A DNA stretch of 64,000 nucleotides from contig JAUXRN010000257.1 of NCBI GenBank assembly GCA_030681835.1, positions 1-64,000 of the forward strand, written 5' to 3'. Below are positions 61,030-64,000 of this stretch, piece by piece. Positions within the stretch are counted from its first letter, which is position 1. Each line of letters opens with the position of its first letter. The DNA is from Actinomycetota bacterium (GTDB lineage Bacteria; Actinomycetota; Actinomycetes; S36-B12). Under the pieces are notes generated by a model. The model did not search any database and was not told the origin of the DNA. It worked only from the letters and a program-made list of their open reading frames with translations. The translations under genes were made by a program, and so were the position numbers.

Positions 61030-61067
61030 TGTAAGCGGTTGCATCAGGTCGGGGTGAAACGTACATT
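61030..61067 (+). promoter_or_regulatory. malE promoter with LacI-type operator
   Basis: TTGCAT (61039-61044), 17 bases and TACATT (61062-61067) form the promoter. TGTAAGCGGTTGCA (61030-61043) fits the LacI-family consensus TGNAANCGNTTNCA and overlaps the -35 box. An inverted CCGCTTACAT lies upstream at 60988-60997, matching ATGTAAGCGG at 61029. This suggests repression by a LacI-family protein, either the one at 3.1 kb or another encoded elsewhere. Confidence 0.75.
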
Positions 61068-61148
61068 GCTGACACATTAACTGCGGATGACACGAGTCAC
61101 CCGTGAGCACATTCCGGCCCGTATCGGGCCGCGACGAGAGGAATCCGA

Positions 61149-62381
61149 ATGCGCAGGACACTGCGAGCCATCGGGCTGGGCGCTGTTGCCGCCTCGCTTG
61201 GCTTCGGGGCACTGCTGTCGGCACCGCCGGCCAATGCTGCCACCACCACCATCGTGATCTGGACCGACGAGAACCGTTCCGCGTCCGTGCGCGAGCTCTT
61301 CGCCAACGGGTACAAGGGCTACACCGTCCAGGTCGTGGTCAAGGACTTCGGCCAGATCCGCGACGACCTCAGCAAGGTCACCGAGTCGGCCGCCCCCGAC
61401 GTCATCGTCGGCGCGCATGACTGGGTCGGCGAGCTCGCCGCCAACGGCTCGATCGTCAAGCTGAACGTCCCGGCCAAGGCCGTCAGGGAGACCGCGACGT
61501 ACGCGCTCCAGGGCTTCCGCTACGGCTCGGGCATCTACGGCATGCCGACGCAGATCGAGAACGTCGCCCTCGTGACCAACGCGAGCCTCATCAAGACTCA
61601 GCCCAAGACGTTCGCTGAGCTCTCCAAGATGGCGCTGGCCCTGAAGAAGGCCGGCAAGGTCACCGTTCCCTTCGCCGTTCCGCAGGGCGCCAATGGCGAC
61701 GCGTACCACATGTACCCGCTCTTCAGCGGTCTCGGCGGCTACATCTTCGGCACCAACCCCTCCGGGTCGGTGAACCCCAAGAAGGTCGGCCTCGACAACG
61801 CGACATTCCGCCAGAACCAGAACCTGATCAACGCTTGGAACAAGAGCGGGCTGATCAACTCGAAGGTCGACTACGGCATCGCCAAGGACGCCTTCGTCGC
61901 GGGCAAGGCCCCGTTCTGGATCACCGGACCGTGGGAGATCAACGACACGATCAAGAAGCTCGGCTTCAAGTACCGGATCACGGCCGTCCCGACGATCGTC
62001 GACGGGATCACCCCGGTGCCGTTCCTGGGCGCCCAGGGCTTCATGGTGACCAAGTTCGCCGCGATCCACGGCGTCCAGATCGGCGCCAACTCGCTGGTTG
62101 CCGAGTACATGTCGACCGCCCCGGCGCAGGCCAAGCTGGCTGCCGCCAACGGTCGTACGCCGGCCAACCTGATCGCGGCCAAGGCAGTGTCTGACCCGCA
62201 GCTCAAGGCATTCGGTGCCGCGGGCGTGGGCGGCGTGCCGATGCCGAACGTGCCGCAGATGGCCTCCGTGTGGAGCGCTCTCGGCGGTGCGTGGGTCAAC
62301 AGCACCAAGGGTGCCGGTGCCACTCCGGCACAGAAGGCCTTCGCTCAAGCGCAGGCGACCGTGGTGAAGGCCATCGGCTGA
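61149..62381 (+). CDS. malE: Maltose-type ABC transporter substrate-binding protein
   Basis: A 410-residue extracellular solute-binding protein, family 1. After a Sec signal peptide (MRRTLRAIGLGAVAASLGFG, cleavage after PPANA) follows TTTIVIWTDENR, then APDVIVGAHDWVGELA and GIYGMPTQIENVALV, as in maltose/maltodextrin-binding proteins. It has no lipobox cysteine, which is unusual because binding proteins of Gram-positive bacteria are normally lipoproteins. It may be tethered by the partner MalF loop or be free. The start ATG 61149 follows GAGAGGAATCCGA. malF follows after 98 bp. Confidence 0.9.
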   Translation: MRRTLRAIGLGAVAASLGFGALLSAPPANAATTTIVIWTDENRSASVRELFANGYKGYTVQVVVKDFGQIRDDLSKVTESAAPDVIVGAHDWVGELAANGSIVKLNVPAKAVRETATYALQGFRYGSGIYGMPTQIENVALVTNASLIKTQPKTFAELSKMALALKKAGKVTVPFAVPQGANGDAYHMYPLFSGLGGYIFGTNPSGSVNPKKVGLDNATFRQNQNLINAWNKSGLINSKVDYGIAKDAFVAGKAPFWITGPWEINDTIKKLGFKYRITAVPTIVDGITPVPFLGAQGFMVTKFAAIHGVQIGANSLVAEYMSTAPAQAKLAAANGRTPANLIAAKAVSDPQLKAFGAAGVGGVPMPNVPQMASVWSALGGAWVNSTKGAGATPAQKAFAQAQATVVKAIG

Positions 62382-62404
62382 TCCACGGCATCACCTAGCA
62401 CAGG

Positions 62405-62437
62405 TCGGGGGTCGCTCGAACGCCGAGCGGCCCCCGA
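62405..62437 (+). terminator. 14-bp stem-loop between malE and malF
   Basis: TCGGGGGTCGCTCG and CGAGCGGCCCCCGA pair with one wobble around AACGC. It lies 23 bp after the malE stop and 43 bp before malF. It probably cuts part of the transcripts, giving more binding protein than permease, as in many ABC operons. Confidence 0.65.
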
Positions 62438-62479
62438 TCAGCGCCAGTACTGTCCGGTCAGCTCTTCCACGGAGGCCCG

Positions 62480-64000
62480 ATGCAGGCGATGATCTCCCGG
62501 TTCGGCGGGATGCCGGCCATGGTCCTCAAGCTGGTCTTCCTCGGCCTCGTCAACGCCCTCGCCATCCTCGCCTTCCCGACGATGATCTCCACGCAGGCCT
62601 GGCTCATCCTCGGCATCGTCATCGCCTCGACCATCGCGCTGGACTACCTCTTCCTGACGAAGAAGTTCATCCCCGCCAAGTACGTGATCATCGGGGCGAT
62701 CTTCCTCACCGCGTTCCAGATCATCCCGGTCATCTACAACATCTCCATCGCCTTCACTAACTACTCGACCGGCCACATCGGCACCCAGCCCGAGGCGATC
62801 GAGGCGATCGTCCGCGACAGCGCGGCCCAGACCGAGAACTCGGTCACCTACGACATGATCCCCGCGACCGACTCGGGGGGCGATCTCGTCCTCATCCTCA
62901 CCCCGCAGGTGTTTGCGGACGAGGCCGCCGTGACGGACCCCGCGACCACCGACCCCGTCGAGACGGAGTTCGGCGGCACCGACGAGCCCGTCGAGACCGA
63001 ATTCGGCGGCGAGGGCACGACGGACTCCGCCAGTCCCGTTCCCAGCGGAGACGGCGACATGAACGTCGCCACGCCGGCCGATGACACGAGCTATCCGCCC
63101 ACGTACATCGGCACACCCGGGGGCATCGACGAGGTCGAGCCCTCGACGGTCCAGCGGGACGAGTTCGGGACCGTCACCGGGGTCGAGGGCTACACGAACG
63201 TCCCCGAGAGCGACCTGGCGTCGAACGACGCGGCGCTGGCCGGGTACGACGTCCCCGGGCCCGACGGCGGCCTGATCCAGCCCCAGGGCCTGAGCACGGC
63301 GGTCGAGCTGGAGCCCACCCTCGTCTACGACCCCGTTGCCGACACGTTCACGAGCCTCCAGACCGGGACCGTGTACACGGACAACGGCGAGGGGTCGTAC
63401 ACCGACCCGAACAACCCGGACGACGAACTCCTCCCGGGCTGGCGCGAGACGGTCGGCTTCAAGAACTTCTTCCGGATCTTCAGCGACCCGGACATCTCCG
63501 GCCCCTTCTTCATCGTCTTCGTGTGGACCTTCGTCTACGCCATCGTGACCGTCCTGCTGACCTTCGCCCTCGGCCTGGGCCTGGCGATCGTCATGAACAA
63601 GCCGGGCATGCGTGGGCAGCGCGTCTACCGATCGCTGCTGGTGATCCCGTACGCCGTGCCGGCCTTCCTGTCGATCCTGGTCTGGGCGGCCCTCCTCAAC
63701 GACGACTTCGGCGCCATCAACCAGGTGCTCGGCACGAGCATCCCGTGGCTGTTCGATCCCACCTGGGCCAAGGTGAGCTGCATCCTCGTCAATCTCTGGC
63801 TGGGACTGCCGTACATGTTCCTCATCTCGACCGGGGCCTTGCAGGCCATCCCGAGCGAGTTGCAGGAGGCGGCCCGCGTCGACGGTGCGCGGAACTGGCA
63901 GGTGTTCCGGCTCGTCAACCTGCCCTTGCTGCTGGTGGCGTTGACCCCGCTCCTCATCGCGTCGTTCGCCTTCAACTTCAACAACTTCAACAACATCTAC
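62480..64000 (+). CDS. malF: Maltose ABC transporter permease MalF-like, truncated by window end
   Basis: An open frame of 507 codons without a stop, so it is missing from the ORF track. It starts at ATG 62480, five bases after GGAGG. Three hydrophobic segments (around VLKLVFLGLVNALAILAF, AWLILGIVIASTIALDYLFL and VIIGAIFLTAFQIIPVIYN) precede an acidic extracytoplasmic loop of about 240 residues. Membrane segments resume near FFIVFVWTFVYAIVTVLLTF. The coupling motif EAARVDGARNWQVFRL is typical of MalF. The big loop is comparable to the P2 loop of E. coli MalF, which contacts MalE. Confidence 0.87.
   Translation, partial: MQAMISRFGGMPAMVLKLVFLGLVNALAILAFPTMISTQAWLILGIVIASTIALDYLFLTKKFIPAKYVIIGAIFLTAFQIIPVIYNISIAFTNYSTGHIGTQPEAIEAIVRDSAAQTENSVTYDMIPATDSGGDLVLILTPQVFADEAAVTDPATTDPVETEFGGTDEPVETEFGGEGTTDSASPVPSGDGDMNVATPADDTSYPPTYIGTPGGIDEVEPSTVQRDEFGTVTGVEGYTNVPESDLASNDAALAGYDVPGPDGGLIQPQGLSTAVELEPTLVYDPVADTFTSLQTGTVYTDNGEGSYTDPNNPDDELLPGWRETVGFKNFFRIFSDPDISGPFFIVFVWTFVYAIVTVLLTFALGLGLAIVMNKPGMRGQRVYRSLLVIPYAVPAFLSILVWAALLNDDFGAINQVLGTSIPWLFDPTWAKVSCILVNLWLGLPYMFLISTGALQAIPSELQEAARVDGARNWQVFRLVNLPLLLVALTPLLIASFAFNFNNFNNIY
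62954..63010 (+). repeat. Two in-frame copies of PVETEFGG in the MalF loop
   Basis: A 33-nt unit (CCC GTC GAG ACG GAG TTC GGC GGC and three further codons) is followed by a second partial copy with two synonymous changes. Both encode PVETEFGG within the acidic loop, indicating a recent in-frame duplication in a poorly constrained region. Confidence 0.85.

Overview
The window is a contiguous piece of a high-GC actinobacterial chromosome. Evidence: strong G/C third-position bias, frequent GTG starts, dense 4-bp stop/start overlaps (ATGA/GTGA), actinobacterial families (DUF4032, DUF3263), a LacI-regulated maltose-type ABC system, and several start codons sitting directly behind a -10 box (leaderless pattern). 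I cannot name the genus. No integrase, transposase, CRISPR array or rRNA was seen. One tRNA gene (Thr-UGU) is present. No gap between genes exceeds about 180 bp.

Layout. 1-3 kb: end of rlmB, a CPA2-type antiporter and a DUF4032 protein. 3-11 kb: first amine-catabolism block, with a LacI regulator, a PuuD-type gamma-glutamyl hydrolase, an SDR-ALDH-glutamine-synthetase-like operon, a small-molecule kinase and an APC permease. 11-18.5 kb: an FAD/GcvT dimethylglycine/sarcosine dehydrogenase-like protein abutting tRNA-Thr, a P2-type cation ATPase, a DUF1801 protein and a flavin monooxygenase. 18.6-24.6 kb: Fe-ADH, Baeyer-Villiger-type monooxygenase, second GS-like ligase and APC permease. 24.7-35.4 kb: FadR-type GntR regulator facing a tightly packed ten-gene operon: SDR, DUF1116, SDR, SDR, unknown Cys/His protein, two tandem GS-like ligases, esterase, SDR and second PuuD hydrolase. 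35.4-45.3 kb, minus strand: APC permease, acetamidase-like protein, DUF336, fused alpha-beta coenzyme-B12 diol/glycerol dehydratase, its small subunit, reactivase large subunit, quinone-oxidoreductase-like ADH and ALDH. 45.5-54.4 kb, plus strand: an RMM-type bacterial microcompartment (BMC) operon with class III aminotransferase, acylating aldehyde dehydrogenase with a C-terminal encapsulation helix, two BMC-T, one BMC-P and one BMC-H shell proteins, a small helix-linker protein, kinase, 1-amino-2-propanol-dehydrogenase-like SDR, GntR/UTRA regulator and P1 peptidase. 54.4-59.7 kb: a kynurenine-pathway operon (KynB-type formamidase, kynureninase, KMO, RidA, 3-hydroxyanthranilate dioxygenase, ACMSD). 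59.8-64 kb: CPBP protease, DUF3263 protein, and malE plus malF (cut by the window end).

How it fits together (inference). Most of the window looks like a catabolic region for amines, amino alcohols and related small molecules. Four GS-like enzymes probably make gamma-glutamyl amides, dehydrogenases and monooxygenases oxidise the amine part, two PuuD hydrolases release the product, and three APC permeases import substrates. Amino alcohols would then enter the BMC, which handles a toxic aldehyde. Across a shared 167-bp control region lies a B12 diol-dehydratase operon that would make the same kind of aldehyde but lacks the usual encapsulation extensions. This BMC/dehydratase pairing and the ten-gene operon with two tandem GS-like genes and DUF1116 are the best candidates for something undescribed.
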